Shown: positions 1-8,764, numbered from the stretch's first letter. The stretch is 64,000 nt of DNA from Actinomycetota bacterium (GCA_018268675.1 JAFDWB010000005.1:1-64000); one strand, 5' to 3'. Made by a program: numbers and translations. Notes: generated by a model not told the origin, from the letters alone.

Positions 1-370
1 AGAAGCACGCCCTCCGTCCAGCTGTTCCTTATGCCGGTATATCGGCCATAAGGAACAGCTGGACGGGGTCAGGCCGGGGAGAGGGAAGGTCCGTCACGGT
101 TCCTCCCGTCTTCCTCGACCGCCTGAGACGCGCTGCAAGGATTGGTGTCGCCATGGCGACCTGAATCGTTGCAGCGCGTCCCGGGGCCTCGATCCCGGGC
201 CTCCCGGGCGCTTTCTCTCGTGAAGGGACGGTCACGGAAGTCCGACTTCCCGCCGTCCCTGTGCCGTCTCCCCGACGAACCCCTCACGTCCTGGGCGTCT
301 CATGGGGGTCACAGCCTGCCAGGACCGCCATGAGATGCCCAGGACGCATCTCGGACGGCCGCAAGCGCCC
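1..370. repeat. Intergenic repeat, copy 1 (inverted relative to copies 2 and 3), with cruciform at 14-66
   Basis: There is no gene in 1-477. A near-perfect hairpin lies at 14-66 (arms CCGTCCAGCTGTTCCTTAT and complement, with an inner GCCG/CGGC stem). This 53-bp hairpin is the exact reverse complement of the one at 19352-19404. A second dyad around 130-180 (GCTGCAA...TTGCAGC with GTCGCCATGGCGAC inside) and a third segment at 225-370 also recur. Read on the opposite strand, the blocks match 14190-14765 in order. The copies look like one family of genome-dispersed intergenic repeats. No transposase is visible, so a MITE or REP-like origin is inference. Confidence 0.75.
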
Positions 371-375
371 CGACA

Positions 376-451
376 CCCCCCCCGCCCCCCCCCCCGGCCC
401 CCCGCGCCCCCCACCCCCCCCCCCCCCTCTTGCCCCCCCCCCCCCCCCCCC
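376..451. other. C-rich homopolymeric tract
   Basis: Nearly uninterrupted cytosines, with runs of 14 (414-427) and 19 (433-451), lie just downstream of the stop codon of the SDR gene that ends at 478 on the minus strand. The transcript of that operon would therefore carry long G-runs in its 3' end, which could form G-quadruplexes. A role in termination or mRNA stability is inference. Runs of this length are also slippage-prone, and their exact length is uncertain in any assembly. Confidence 0.8.
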
Positions 452-477
452 GCGGAATCAACCCTCCAGACAGGCCC

Positions 478-1218
478 TCAAGGCATCAACAGCCCGCCGT
501 TGACGTGGATCACCTGGCCGGTGACCTGGCGGGCCTCATCGGAGAGGAGGAAGAGGGCGACGCGGGCGCAGTCCTCGGGGGTCGGGATCTCGCCCATCGG
601 CATCGCGCGACGGACCGCCTCCACCCCCTCCTCGCCGCCGTTCATCGCCCGGAAGCGGGGGGTGTCGGTGGGGCCGGGGGCGATGCAGTTGGCGCGGACC
701 CGGTGCGGGGCGAGGGCGGCGGCGAGCGTGCGGGTGAAGGCGATCACCCCGGCCTTGGCGGCGACGTAGGCGGGCCGGTCGGTGCCCGCCATCAGCGCGT
801 AGCCGCTGCTGGTGGTGACGATCGCGCCGGCGCCCTGGGCTTCGAGCTGCGGCTGCACGGCGCGGGCGACGGCGTAGGCGGAGCGCAGGTTGAAGCTGAC
901 CTCGGCGTCCCAGGCAGCCGGGTCGAGCTCCTCGAGCGGCGCCAGGTGGGCACCGCCGACGGTGGTGAAGACGGCGTCGAGACGGGGGCTGGCGTCGAGG
1001 GCGACGGCGAGCGCCGCCCGCATCGAGTCGAGGTCGGTGGCGTCGGCGGCGACGAACCTGGCCGCCGGACCGAGCCCGGCCACCGCCGCCTCGCTCGCCG
1101 GGTCGAGGTCGGCGACGGTGACCGTCGCCCCGCCCTCGACCGCCAGGCGGGCCGCCGCGAAGCCGATCCCCGAGCCGCCGCCGACCACCAGCAGCGACTT
1201 GCCGGCCAGGTCGGCCAC
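478..1218 (-). CDS. SDR-family oxidoreductase
   Basis: A classical short-chain dehydrogenase/reductase of 246 residues. It has an N-terminal Rossmann fold with the NAD(P)-binding GGGSGIG motif near residue 13, a catalytic Ser in TTSSGYAL and Tyr-x3-Lys in AYVAAKAG, and the usual C-terminal NGG tail. It is the last gene of the minus-strand unit alpha1-beta1-ferredoxin-SDR, two bases after the ferredoxin. It probably oxidises a dihydrodiol or alcohol made by the adjacent oxygenase; the exact substrate cannot be read from sequence. An alternative is a 3-oxoacyl-reductase-like role. Confidence 0.85.
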   Translation of the reverse strand: MADLAGKSLLVVGGGSGIGFAAARLAVEGGATVTVADLDPASEAAVAGLGPAARFVAADATDLDSMRAALAVALDASPRLDAVFTTVGGAHLAPLEELDPAAWDAEVSFNLRSAYAVARAVQPQLEAQGAGAIVTTSSGYALMAGTDRPAYVAAKAGVIAFTRTLAAALAPHRVRANCIAPGPTDTPRFRAMNGGEEGVEAVRRAMPMGEIPTPEDCARVALFLLSDEARQVTGQVIHVNGGLLMP

Positions 1219-1220
1219 GC

Positions 1221-1412
1221 CTACTCGGCGATCTCGATCGCCCGCACCGGGCAGAGCCGGGCCGCCTCGCGGACCGCCCCCTCGTGCTCGGGGCCGGGCT
1301 CCTCGACCAGCAGGACGGCGAGCCCGTTGTCGCCGAGGTCGAAGACCGCGGGCGCCGCGTCGACGCAGTTGGCGTAGCCCTGGCAGAGGGTGAGGTCGAT
1401 CGTCACCTTCAT
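1221..1412 (-). CDS. Small 3Fe-4S-type ferredoxin
   Basis: A 63-residue ferredoxin with cluster cysteines C10, C16 and C54 (the last in LCP). The position that is the second Cys of a 4Fe-4S motif is Tyr13 (CQGYANC), the pattern of single-cluster 3Fe-4S ferredoxins that serve actinobacterial P450s and Rieske oxygenases. The ATG overlaps the stop of the preceding beta-subunit gene (ATGA at 1412), so the two are translationally coupled. It probably passes electrons from the ferredoxin reductase at 15888-17060 to oxygenase 1; that partnership is inferred from context. Confidence 0.88.
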   Translation of the reverse strand: MKVTIDLTLCQGYANCVDAAPAVFDLGDNGLAVLLVEEPGPEHEGAVREAARLCPVRAIEIAE

Positions 1413-1927
1413 CAGAGGAAGACCCCGAGGTTCTTGGTCCCGAGCGCGGCCTGGTCGAGGACGGCGCGGCGGCGGCAGATCCGCAGCTCGCCCCCCTCCT
1501 CGCGCAGCCGGTCCTCGCGCTCGCCGACGATCAGGTCGTACGTCCCCTCGTCACCGCGGCTGCGGAACAGCAGCAGGTTGTTCTTCACCGTCAGTTCCTC
1601 CTCGTCGGGGATGGGGATGATGCGGATGTTGGAGACGAAGCGCCGCGTCATCGAGGGCGGATCCTCGGCCCAGGCGACGTCGGTCAGCAGCCGTTTCACC
1701 CGCAGGGTCAGCGACTGCTTGTCCTCGTCGAAGTAGGTGATCTCGTCGACCACGTCGGGGCTGCCCGAGCGCCGCGTCACCCGCACCGGGGCGACGTAGG
1801 TGACGTCGTCGGTGAACAGCCCGAGCCAGTCCTCGAAGCGGCGCTCGTCGAGCGCCGCCGCCTCGGCGACGAGGAAGTCGGAGACCGCCAGCCGCGTCTC
1901 CAGGTCGACCGCCGGCCCGGCGCTCAC
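1412..1927 (-). CDS. Ring-hydroxylating oxygenase, beta subunit 1
   Basis: A 171-residue protein of the small-subunit family of Rieske dioxygenases (cystatin/SnoaL-like fold, no cofactor). It shows the family features FEDWLGLFTDDVTYV near the N-terminus, RRFVSNIRI in the middle and an FRSR strand later. The GTG start at 1927 overlaps the TGA of the alpha subunit (GTGA), which fixes the start. Beta subunits form the structural core of alpha3beta3 hexamers and influence substrate range. Confidence 0.9.
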   Translation of the reverse strand: MSAGPAVDLETRLAVSDFLVAEAAALDERRFEDWLGLFTDDVTYVAPVRVTRRSGSPDVVDEITYFDEDKQSLTLRVKRLLTDVAWAEDPPSMTRRFVSNIRIIPIPDEEELTVKNNLLLFRSRGDEGTYDLIVGEREDRLREEGGELRICRRRAVLDQAALGTKNLGVFL

Positions 1928-3237
1928 GCCGCGCTCCTCGCCAGCACGGCATCGAGCCAGGTGCGGTAGAAGGTCCGCCCCGCCGCCTCGCTGAACTTGC
2001 CGTCGTAGGCGGCGCCGGGGCCGGGGAAGTCGTCGAGCGGCGCCGCCGAGATCCCCATCCCATAGTGCAACATCACCTCGTCGGAGCGGGTCAGGGCGGT
2101 GTTCGAGTTGACCGTCTGCGCCTCCCAGTTCTCGGTGTCGTCCTGGTCGAACATCCCCGAGACGCCGAAGGTCTGCACGTACATCTTCCGCGCCAGCCGC
2201 TTCCACTGCTCGGGCGCGTCGCGCTCGACCAGGTGCCAGGACCAGACCTCGAGCTTGTCTGGCCCCAGCGGCTGCCAGAGCCGCAGCATCATCCCGCTGA
2301 CCAGCTGGTCCCCCATCGGGATGAAGTTCGGGATCAGGAAGGAGAGGTTGGGGAAGACGTTGCCGTGGAAGTTCTTCACCCGGTGCAGGAGGTCCAGCTG
2401 CTCGGGATCGAGGTTGCGCCCATACTCGGCCTCCAGGGAGGCGGGGAAGTAGGAGCCCTCGGCCGGGTCGTGGACGCCGATCCCGAGCCCGTGGCCGCCG
2501 CCCGGGTCGACGTGGTAGCCGTCGCGGCCGAAGTCGACCCCTTCCACCAGGTTGAGGCGGGCGAGGAAGGAGTGCGCGGTGGCGGTGTGGTAGGCGTCGG
2601 CGCAGAAGTTCTCCGAGGGCAGCTTCCAGCCCGAGGGGACGATCCATTTCTGGGGCACGCCGACCACTTCCATCGCCGCCCGGCCGAGGACGATGTCGAG
2701 ATACCACTTGACGTTGCCGAGGAACTCGTCGAGCGAGGGCCCGTCGAGGCTCCAGGTCGCGAAGATCATCCCCCGGTAGCTCTCGACCCGCGCCTCGATC
2801 AGGTGCAGGGCCTCTTTGTCGAGCCCCTCGGGATATGCCTGGCGCTCGTAGGGGGCGCCGATCAGGGTGCCGAGGAACTCGCCTTTGCTGCCGTAGGTGA
2901 AGCCGTGGTAGGGGCAGCGCCACATCTCGGTGCAGCCGAAGTCCTCGTTGGCGAGGCGCATCCCGCGGTGGCGGCAGGAGTTGAGGAAGACGCGGACGGT
3001 CTCGTCGTCGCCGCGGCCGACGATCACCGACTGCTCCCCCATCCGCCGCACCACGAAGCTGCCCGCCTCCGGCAGCTCCGACTCGTGGGCGACGTAGAGC
3101 CAGGTGCGCCCGAACAGGTTCTCGAGCTCCAGCCGGTAGACGTCAGGATCGGAGTAGACGAACATCGGGATCGCGCCGGCCTCGGGATCGACCGTGGCCT
3201 CCAGACGGGCGCGGATATCGGCGTTCGACACGTGCAT
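1924..3237 (-). CDS. Ring-hydroxylating oxygenase, alpha subunit 1 (Rieske, mononuclear iron)
   Basis: A catalytic large subunit of about 437 residues. The Rieske 2Fe-2S site is C88-x-H90 (SCRHRG) and C108-x2-H111 (CPYHGF). The catalytic mononuclear iron site is visible as bridging D214 with H217 and H222 (ADAYHTATAH), and the distal FDQDDTENWE supplies the likely carboxylate. I place the start at the ATG at 3237; an upstream TTG and a GTG at 3231 are possible, with a GGGAGG ribosome site just before. A CTGTATTCA operator-like site lies 13 bases upstream. It is first in the unit alpha1-beta1-ferredoxin-SDR. The substrate is an aromatic ring, identity unknown. Confidence 0.92.
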   Translation of the reverse strand: MHVSNADIRARLEATVDPEAGAIPMFVYSDPDVYRLELENLFGRTWLYVAHESELPEAGSFVVRRMGEQSVIVGRGDDETVRVFLNSCRHRGMRLANEDFGCTEMWRCPYHGFTYGSKGEFLGTLIGAPYERQAYPEGLDKEALHLIEARVESYRGMIFATWSLDGPSLDEFLGNVKWYLDIVLGRAAMEVVGVPQKWIVPSGWKLPSENFCADAYHTATAHSFLARLNLVEGVDFGRDGYHVDPGGGHGLGIGVHDPAEGSYFPASLEAEYGRNLDPEQLDLLHRVKNFHGNVFPNLSFLIPNFIPMGDQLVSGMMLRLWQPLGPDKLEVWSWHLVERDAPEQWKRLARKMYVQTFGVSGMFDQDDTENWEAQTVNSNTALTRSDEVMLHYGMGISAAPLDDFPGPGAAYDGKFSEAAGRTFYRTWLDAVLARSAA

Positions 3238-3249
3238 CAACCTCCCAAA

Positions 3250-3266
3250 CTGTATTCATTATACAA
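3250..3266. promoter_or_regulatory. Putative GntR/FCD operator upstream of oxygenase 1
   Basis: CTGTATTCATTATACAA is an imperfect dyad resembling sites at 14133, 18927, 20249 and 20286. It sits between the epimerase gene and the alpha1 start, close enough to overlap a promoter, so it likely gives alpha1-beta1-ferredoxin-SDR its own regulated transcription. Two similar FCD-type GntR proteins are encoded nearby. Binding itself is inference. Confidence 0.6.
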
Positions 3267-3274
3267 ACTTGAAG

Positions 3275-4078
3275 TCAAGGACGACGGTCCCAACGGTGGC
3301 TTGGCCGCCATCCCAGCACCTGCTCGGCGCGGGCGCAATCGACGAAGGCGGCGCGCGGGTCGGAGCCGCCGCGCCAGACCACGCTCGGCATCCGCGCCCG
3401 GGCCAGGGCGGCGGTCTCGCCGTCGATCGCCGGGTCGGCGGCGCAGAGCAGCAGCCGCACGTGGCCCTGCTCGGGCCGGGTCAGGGCGAGGACGGCGGCC
3501 GCGGCGGTGTCGCGCACATCGACGAAGACCCCCATGTGCCAGGGGACGTCGACGCCCGGCTCCTCGGCCGCCAGCTGCCGTTCCCAGCGCTCGTAGTCGT
3601 CGTGGTCGAAGACGGCGACCGGGCGCAGGCAGACGGTCGGGATGCCGGTGCGGCGGGTGAACGCCTCGCACATGTCCTCGGCGAGCAGCTTGGCGAGGCC
3701 GTAGGGCTGGGTCGGCTCGGCCGGGTGGTCGTCGTCGATCGGGACGTAGCACGGCAGCCGCTCGGTCATCCCCAGCGCCTTGCCGGAGGAGAAGTTCACC
3801 ACCCGCCCCACCCCGGCCGCCTCGGCCGCGAGCAGGACGCTCCAGGTGCCGAGCGCGTTGACCGACATCTTCTCGAAGGCGTCGTCGCTGACGTCGTCGG
3901 CGAGCCCGGCGAGGTGGACGATCGCCGCGGCGCCGACCGCCGCGGCGCTCACCGCGGCGACGTCGCGGACGTCCCCCTCCTCGCGGTCGAAGCCGACCCA
4001 CTCGTGCCCGGCGGCCGTGAGCGCGGCGCCGACCGCGCCGCCGAGGCGCCCCTGGTGCCCGGTGACGAGGACCTTCAC
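3275..4078 (-). CDS. NAD-dependent epimerase/dehydratase-family protein
   Basis: A 267-residue extended SDR. It has an N-terminal GHQGRLGG nucleotide-binding loop, an acidic residue after beta2 (FDREEGDVRD), and the Tyr-x3-Lys pair in PYGLAKLLAED. It resembles uronate-dehydrogenase/epimerase-like proteins more than sugar-nucleotide epimerases. It is the last gene of the long minus-strand operon that starts at 14128, 10 bases after the Rieske ferredoxin. A role in the pathway, for example oxidising or reducing a ring-derived intermediate, is contextual inference. Confidence 0.8.
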   Translation of the reverse strand: MKVLVTGHQGRLGGAVGAALTAAGHEWVGFDREEGDVRDVAAVSAAAVGAAAIVHLAGLADDVSDDAFEKMSVNALGTWSVLLAAEAAGVGRVVNFSSGKALGMTERLPCYVPIDDDHPAEPTQPYGLAKLLAEDMCEAFTRRTGIPTVCLRPVAVFDHDDYERWERQLAAEEPGVDVPWHMGVFVDVRDTAAAAVLALTRPEQGHVRLLLCAADPAIDGETAALARARMPSVVWRGGSDPRAAFVDCARAEQVLGWRPSHRWDRRP

Positions 4079-4088
4079 CCGCGCGCCC

Positions 4089-4433
4089 TCATCCGAACGG
4101 GGCGACGAGCACCGCGTCGCCGACCACCCGGCACGGCAGCTCCGGCAGCGGCTCGGTCGCCGGCCCTTTGACGACGCTGCCGTCGACGGCGCTGAAGCGG
4201 GCGCCGTGGATCGGGCACTCGATCTCGCAGCGCCGGGTCAGCCGCGCCGTTTCGAAGGTGAAATCGGCGTGGGTGCAGGTGCCGTCGAAGGCGCGCACCG
4301 TCGACTCCACCCGGGTGAGGACGATCGGCAGCCCGTCCGCCTCGGCCATCGTCACGTAGCCCTCGCGCACCTCCGCCGACGCCGCCACGGCGACGAACTC
4401 CGCCGCCGCCTCGCCGTCCACCCCGGCCGCCAT
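4089..4433 (-). CDS. Rieske-type ferredoxin
   Basis: A 114-residue Rieske ferredoxin with ligands C53-x-H55 (CTH) and C73-x2-H76 (CPIH), followed by GARF and a later PLPELPCRV strand. The start ATG overlaps the beta2 stop (ATGA at 4433). It probably shuttles electrons to the neighbouring oxygenase 2, as BphF-type ferredoxins do for biphenyl/benzene dioxygenases. The locus thus has two different ferredoxin types, one beside each oxygenase. Confidence 0.9.
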   Translation of the reverse strand: MAAGVDGEAAAEFVAVAASAEVREGYVTMAEADGLPIVLTRVESTVRAFDGTCTHADFTFETARLTRRCEIECPIHGARFSAVDGSVVKGPATEPLPELPCRVVGDAVLVAPFG

Positions 4434-4966
4434 CAGAAGATGACGCTGAGGTTGGTGGCGGTGATCACGGTCTGGTCGGGGAGGACGACGCGGCCGGCGA
4501 AGCGCAGCTCGCCGTCCTCGCCGCGCCGCAGCCGGTCCTGGCGCTCGCCGGTGAACATCTGGTACCCGTGGTCCTGGCGGGTGCGGGTGAGCATGAACGA
4601 GGAGCGGACCCCGAGCTCGCCGTCCTCGCGCTCGCGGACCAGCACGTTGCTGATGAAGTGCCGGGTCCGCGAGGGCGGCGTCTCGGCCCAGGCAAACTCG
4701 GTTTCCAGCCGCCGCACCCGCGTCGTCAGCGACTCGCGGTCGTCGCTGAAGAAGTTGGCGTCGCCGTGGAAGCCCTTGCCGTCGGTGAGGAACTGCGAAG
4801 TCCGCACCGGCATCACGTAGGTCATGTCCTCGGTCAGCATCCCCAGCCACTCGTCGTAGCGGTAGTTGTCGAGCGCGTCGGCCTCGCACAGCAGCAGGTC
4901 GGCGACCTCGGCGTAGAGGTCGCTGCCGGGCTTCACCCGGGTGCCGGCGTCGATTCCCTGGTCCAT
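4433..4966 (-). CDS. Ring-hydroxylating oxygenase, beta subunit 2
   Basis: A 177-residue small subunit (SnoaL/cystatin-like fold) with YDEWLGMLTEDMTYVMPVR, a RHFISNV strand and a TNLSVIF C-terminus, closely comparable to beta subunit 1. The start ATG at 4966 follows the alpha2 stop by 11 bases. It forms the scaffold of oxygenase 2. Confidence 0.9.
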   Translation of the reverse strand: MDQGIDAGTRVKPGSDLYAEVADLLLCEADALDNYRYDEWLGMLTEDMTYVMPVRTSQFLTDGKGFHGDANFFSDDRESLTTRVRRLETEFAWAETPPSRTRHFISNVLVREREDGELGVRSSFMLTRTRQDHGYQMFTGERQDRLRRGEDGELRFAGRVVLPDQTVITATNLSVIF

Positions 4967-4977
4967 CTCGGCTCCCC

Positions 4978-6306
4978 TCACTCGCCCTGCATCTGCCGCA
5001 GCCACTGGCCGTACCAGGCCCGCTGGGTCATCTCGCCGTAGCTGTCGGCCCAGACGGTGCCCGGCCCCGGCCAGTCGGAGATCGGCTCGCGGTCGACCCC
5101 CATCCGGTGGTGCAGGGTGTAGCGCCGCGCCGCCGGGCCGAGGTTGGCCCGGGTGCAGTCCTCCCAGTTCTCCATGTCGTCCTGGTCGAACAGCCCGGCC
5201 GGCCCGAAGGTCCGCACGTAGCACTCCTGCGAGCGCCGCTTGAACTCCGGCGAGGCCGACCGGTCGACCATGAACCAGGCCCACATCCGGGTCCGGGTCG
5301 GCGAGAGCGGCTCTTCCATCCGCAGGTTCATGAACGGCTCCTGCTTGCCGTCGATCACGTCGCTCGACTGCAGGTGCATGTAGTGGAAGGTCGGCCAGAC
5401 GGTGCCGACGCTGATCCCGGCCGGCTCGGCGATCCGCAGCTTGTCGGGGGAGAGGTTGCGCCGCATCTGCTCGCGCAGCTCCGCGGGCAGCCCGAAGGCC
5501 TTGAACTCCTCGTCGTCGGGCGGGCCCTGGACGAAGTGGAGGACGTGGCCGTTGCCGGCGTCGATCATGTGTCCGTGGGAGGCGAAGTCGGGGTCGTTGG
5601 GGAGCATCCCGAGGTCGACCAGGCTGTGGTGGGTCGAGAACACGTGGTAGTTGTCGGTGTAGTTGTCGGTGCCGAACTTCCAGGCGGTGTCGACCTCCCA
5701 CACCTGCGGCGTCCCCACCACTTCGAGGCCGCCGTCGGTGCGGCCGAAGACGAGGTCGAGGTAGTAGGCCATGTCGCCGAGGTACTCCTGCAGCGAGGGC
5801 GCCTCGGGGTCCCAGGTGGCGAAGATCAGGCCCTGGATCCGGTCGACGTGGGCCGCCTGGATCAGCCCGAACTCCGTCTTGCGCAGCTCGTCGGGGCCGT
5901 AGTGCGATTCGGCCGCCGCGGAGACCAGCTCGCCGCTGGTCTTGTACACCCAGCCGTGGTAGGGGCAGCGCAGGAAGCGGGCGTTCTCGCGGTCGGTGCG
6001 GCAGACCCGCATGCCGCGGTGGCGGCACGAGTTGAGGAGGACGCGGATCTCGCCCTCGTCGTCGCGGACCAGGATCCCTGGATCCATCCCGACCGGGCGG
6101 GCGACGAGGTCGCCCGGCTCGGGGATCTCGGTCTCGTGGCCGACGAAGAACCAGGCGCGGCCGAAGATCCGCTCCTTCTCCAGCTCGAAGATCGCCGGGT
6201 CGGTGAAGATCCGGCGCGAGATCAGGCCGTCCTCGACGTTGACGAGGGCCGCCAGGTCCTCGTCGCCGCCGAGCCTGGTCGGGAGGGTGGTCGGGTTCTC
6301 GCTCAT
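4978..6306 (-). CDS. Ring-hydroxylating oxygenase, alpha subunit 2 (Rieske, mononuclear iron)
   Basis: A 442-residue large subunit. The Rieske ligands are C94-x-H96 (SCRHRG) and C114-x2-H117 (CPYHGW). The iron-site helix carries DNYTDNYHVFSTHH, and a distal FDQDDMENWED carries the likely third ligand. It is clearly paralogous to alpha subunit 1 but diverged, so the two oxygenases probably act on different substrates or different steps. It sits between the dihydrodiol dehydrogenase and beta2 in the long operon. Confidence 0.92.
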   Translation of the reverse strand: MSENPTTLPTRLGGDEDLAALVNVEDGLISRRIFTDPAIFELEKERIFGRAWFFVGHETEIPEPGDLVARPVGMDPGILVRDDEGEIRVLLNSCRHRGMRVCRTDRENARFLRCPYHGWVYKTSGELVSAAAESHYGPDELRKTEFGLIQAAHVDRIQGLIFATWDPEAPSLQEYLGDMAYYLDLVFGRTDGGLEVVGTPQVWEVDTAWKFGTDNYTDNYHVFSTHHSLVDLGMLPNDPDFASHGHMIDAGNGHVLHFVQGPPDDEEFKAFGLPAELREQMRRNLSPDKLRIAEPAGISVGTVWPTFHYMHLQSSDVIDGKQEPFMNLRMEEPLSPTRTRMWAWFMVDRSASPEFKRRSQECYVRTFGPAGLFDQDDMENWEDCTRANLGPAARRYTLHHRMGVDREPISDWPGPGTVWADSYGEMTQRAWYGQWLRQMQGE

Positions 6307-6322
6307 CTCTCGTCTCCTCTGC

Positions 6323-7189
6323 TCACTCGTCGCTCTGGGCCGCCAGGGAGAAGCGCTCGGGCAGGTCGTCGCCGCCGCGGACCCGGCGCAGCCCGCGGAT
6401 CCCGAGGCCGGCGTCGGTTTCCACGCAGGAGCCGGTCATCGCCCGCCCGTCGCGGCGCGAGGCCAGCAGGACGTAGGCGCCGGCGTGGTCCTGCGGGTCG
6501 GCGTGCAGCGCCAGCGGCACCACCCGCTCGACCGCCGCGTCTTTGTTGTCGGGGTGGGTGTGGGTGCGGATCCGCTGGCCGTTCTCGTCGAGGCCGAAGG
6601 AGGCCGGCATCCGGATGTCGGTCCGGGTCGCGCCGGGGGCGACCGCGTTGACCCGCACGTGGGGGGCGAACTCGTGGGCGAGCTGGCGCATCACCCCGAG
6701 CGCGCCGTGCTTGCTGCCGATGTACATCACGCCGCCGCCGTCGGGGTAGAACGAGGAGTTGGAGAGGGTGATGATGAAGGTGCCGTTCGAGCGCACCAGC
6801 TGCTCGAGCGCGGCCCGCGCCCCCATGATCACCGCCATCACGTTCAGGTCGTAGATCTCGCGGTAGGTCTGCTCGAGGTCCTCGGGGGCGATGTCGACGA
6901 GTTCGCGGAAGGCGTCGCCGAGGCCGGCGTTGGCGACGAAGACGTCGAGCTTGCCGAACGCCGCGACGGTCTCGGCGACCGCGCGTTCGTTGTCGGCCAT
7001 CTTGGTCACGTCGGCCTCGATCCCGATCACCCGGCCGGGCGCCTTCTCCCGCGCCTCCGCCAGCCGCTCGGCGACGATGTCGACCACCGCCACGCTGGCA
7101 CCCTCCTCGAGGTAGCGGTCGACCACCGCCGCGCCGATCCCCGAGCCGCCGCCGGTGACGATCGCCACCTCGCCGTCGAGCTGTCCCAT
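6323..7189 (-). CDS. cis-dihydrodiol dehydrogenase-like SDR
   Basis: A 288-residue SDR with the GGGSGIG cofactor loop, NAG at residue 93 or so, and a catalytic SNSSFYPDGGGVMYIGSKH segment in which Ser, Tyr and Lys are spaced as in BphB/BnzE-type cis-2,3-dihydrodiol dehydrogenases. Length and motif context fit that family. It lies directly upstream of alpha2 in the operon. The predicted reaction is NAD-dependent rearomatisation of the oxygenase product to a catechol. Confidence 0.85.
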   Translation of the reverse strand: MGQLDGEVAIVTGGGSGIGAAVVDRYLEEGASVAVVDIVAERLAEAREKAPGRVIGIEADVTKMADNERAVAETVAAFGKLDVFVANAGLGDAFRELVDIAPEDLEQTYREIYDLNVMAVIMGARAALEQLVRSNGTFIITLSNSSFYPDGGGVMYIGSKHGALGVMRQLAHEFAPHVRVNAVAPGATRTDIRMPASFGLDENGQRIRTHTHPDNKDAAVERVVPLALHADPQDHAGAYVLLASRRDGRAMTGSCVETDAGLGIRGLRRVRGGDDLPERFSLAAQSDE

Positions 7190-7204
7190 CTCTCCTCCTC
7201 CTCC

Positions 7205-8764
7205 TCAATCCTTGTCCGCGTCGGCGCCGAGCATGCGGTCGAGCGCCGCGCCCGGGTCCGAGAGCCGGGTGTGGACCACCCGCGTCTCGAGGTAGGAGCG
7301 CAGCTCCTCGACCGACTCTTCGCGGCCGATGCCACTGTTCTTGGTTCCCCCGAAGGGCGTGCCGAAGTAGTGTCTGGTGCTGTCGTTGACCCAGACGTAG
7401 CCGGCGTCCAGCCGTTCCGCGGTGCGGTGGGCGAGGTCGAGGTCGTGGGTCCAGATGCTGGCGGTGAGGCCGAGGTCGACGCCGTTGGCCAGCTCGACCA
7501 TCGCCTCGTAGTCGTCCCAAGGGGTCACCGACATCACCGGCCCGAAGATCTCCTCGCGGGCGATCGTCATCTCCGGCGCGACGTCGGCGAACATCGTCGG
7601 GGCGAGGAAGAAGCCACCCTCGGGCACCCCCGCGGGCCGCTCGCCGCCGGTCACCAGCGTCGCCCCCTCGGCACGGCCGGCGGCGACGAAGCCGGCGACC
7701 CGCTCGAGGTGCTGGGCGCTGACCAGCGGCCCCATCTCGCTCGCCTCCTCGGCGGCCGGGCCGACCCGGGTCCGCGCCAGCGCCTCGCCCGCCCGCTCCA
7801 CGAACTCGTCGTAGATCGCGCGGTGGACGAGGACCCGCGAGTTGGAGCCGCACGACTGTCCCTGGCAGACGTTGAAGTTCATCCCGAAGATCGCCCCCTC
7901 GACCGCCGCCTCGATGTCGACGTCGGGGAAGATCACCATCGCGTTCTTGCCGCCGAGCTCGAGCGAGAGGTGCTTGACCCAGCCGCTTTCGGCGGCGCGG
8001 CGCTGGATCAGCAGCCCGGTCGGGACCGGGCCGGGGAACGCGATCCGCTTCACCCGGCCGTCGGTGACGAGGGCGTCGCCGGGCTCGGCGCCGCCGCTGA
8101 TCACGTTGACGACGCCGGCCGGGAAGGCCTGGTCGAAGAGCTCGCCGATCACGAGGGTCGAGAGCGAGGTCTGCGGCGCCGGCTTCAGCACCAGCGTGTT
8201 GCCGGTGATCAACGAGGCCAGCGGCCGCGTGGCGGCGAACATCAACGGGTGGTTGAAGGCGGTGATGCGGCCGACCACGCCGTAGGGCCGCGAGCTCGTG
8301 TAGTGGAGGTTGCCGGGACTCGCGGGGATCACCTCGCCGGTCAGCGCCTGCGCCAGCGGCGGCCAGCCCTTGACGTAGTCGAGCGAGATCATCACGTCGA
8401 GCCGCATCGCCTTGATCGGGTTGCCGCCGTCGAGGGCGTCGAGCGCCGCCAGCTCCTCGCGGTGCTCGACCAGGAGCTCGCCGAAGCGGCGGAAGCACTC
8501 GCCCCGCTCCTCGACGCTGGTCGCCGCCCAGGCCGGGAAGGCCGCCTCGGCGGCGGCGATCGCGCGGTCGACGTCGGCGGCCGAGGCCTGCGGCACCGCG
8601 GCCAGCGGCTCGCCGGTCGAGGGGTCGACGGTCGTCTCGACCCGGCCGCCCTCGGCCGCGACCCGCTCGCCGCCGATCGTCATCAGGAACTCGCGGCCGG
8701 CGACGAAGCTCTCGGGCCTCGCCTCGCTCTGGGTGTTGCTCTCCATCTGCTCCTCCATCTTCAT
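7205..8764 (-). CDS. Aldehyde dehydrogenase family protein
   Basis: A 519-residue NAD(P)-dependent aldehyde dehydrogenase. It has FNHPL in the cofactor domain, the catalytic Glu in LELGGKNAM, the nucleophilic Cys in GQSCGSN and a C-terminal PFGGTKNSG. Three in-frame ATGs cluster at the start (8764, 8758 and 8746), so the N-terminus may be six residues shorter. It sits between the ThDP enzyme and the dihydrodiol dehydrogenase and probably oxidises an aldehyde released by aldolase or decarboxylase steps. Confidence 0.9.
   Translation of the reverse strand: MKMEEQMESNTQSEARPESFVAGREFLMTIGGERVAAEGGRVETTVDPSTGEPLAAVPQASAADVDRAIAAAEAAFPAWAATSVEERGECFRRFGELLVEHREELAALDALDGGNPIKAMRLDVMISLDYVKGWPPLAQALTGEVIPASPGNLHYTSSRPYGVVGRITAFNHPLMFAATRPLASLITGNTLVLKPAPQTSLSTLVIGELFDQAFPAGVVNVISGGAEPGDALVTDGRVKRIAFPGPVPTGLLIQRRAAESGWVKHLSLELGGKNAMVIFPDVDIEAAVEGAIFGMNFNVCQGQSCGSNSRVLVHRAIYDEFVERAGEALARTRVGPAAEEASEMGPLVSAQHLERVAGFVAAGRAEGATLVTGGERPAGVPEGGFFLAPTMFADVAPEMTIAREEIFGPVMSVTPWDDYEAMVELANGVDLGLTASIWTHDLDLAHRTAERLDAGYVWVNDSTRHYFGTPFGGTKNSGIGREESVEELRSYLETRVVHTRLSDPGAALDRMLGADADKD

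Noticed and set aside
14-66. Hairpin considered as part of a CRISPR array
   Set aside because: Copies are scattered singly over 19 kb with no regular spacers and no cas genes.
376-451. Proline-rich frames through the C-tract as coding sequence
   Set aside because: Frames are homopolymeric and run into the antisense of the SDR gene.
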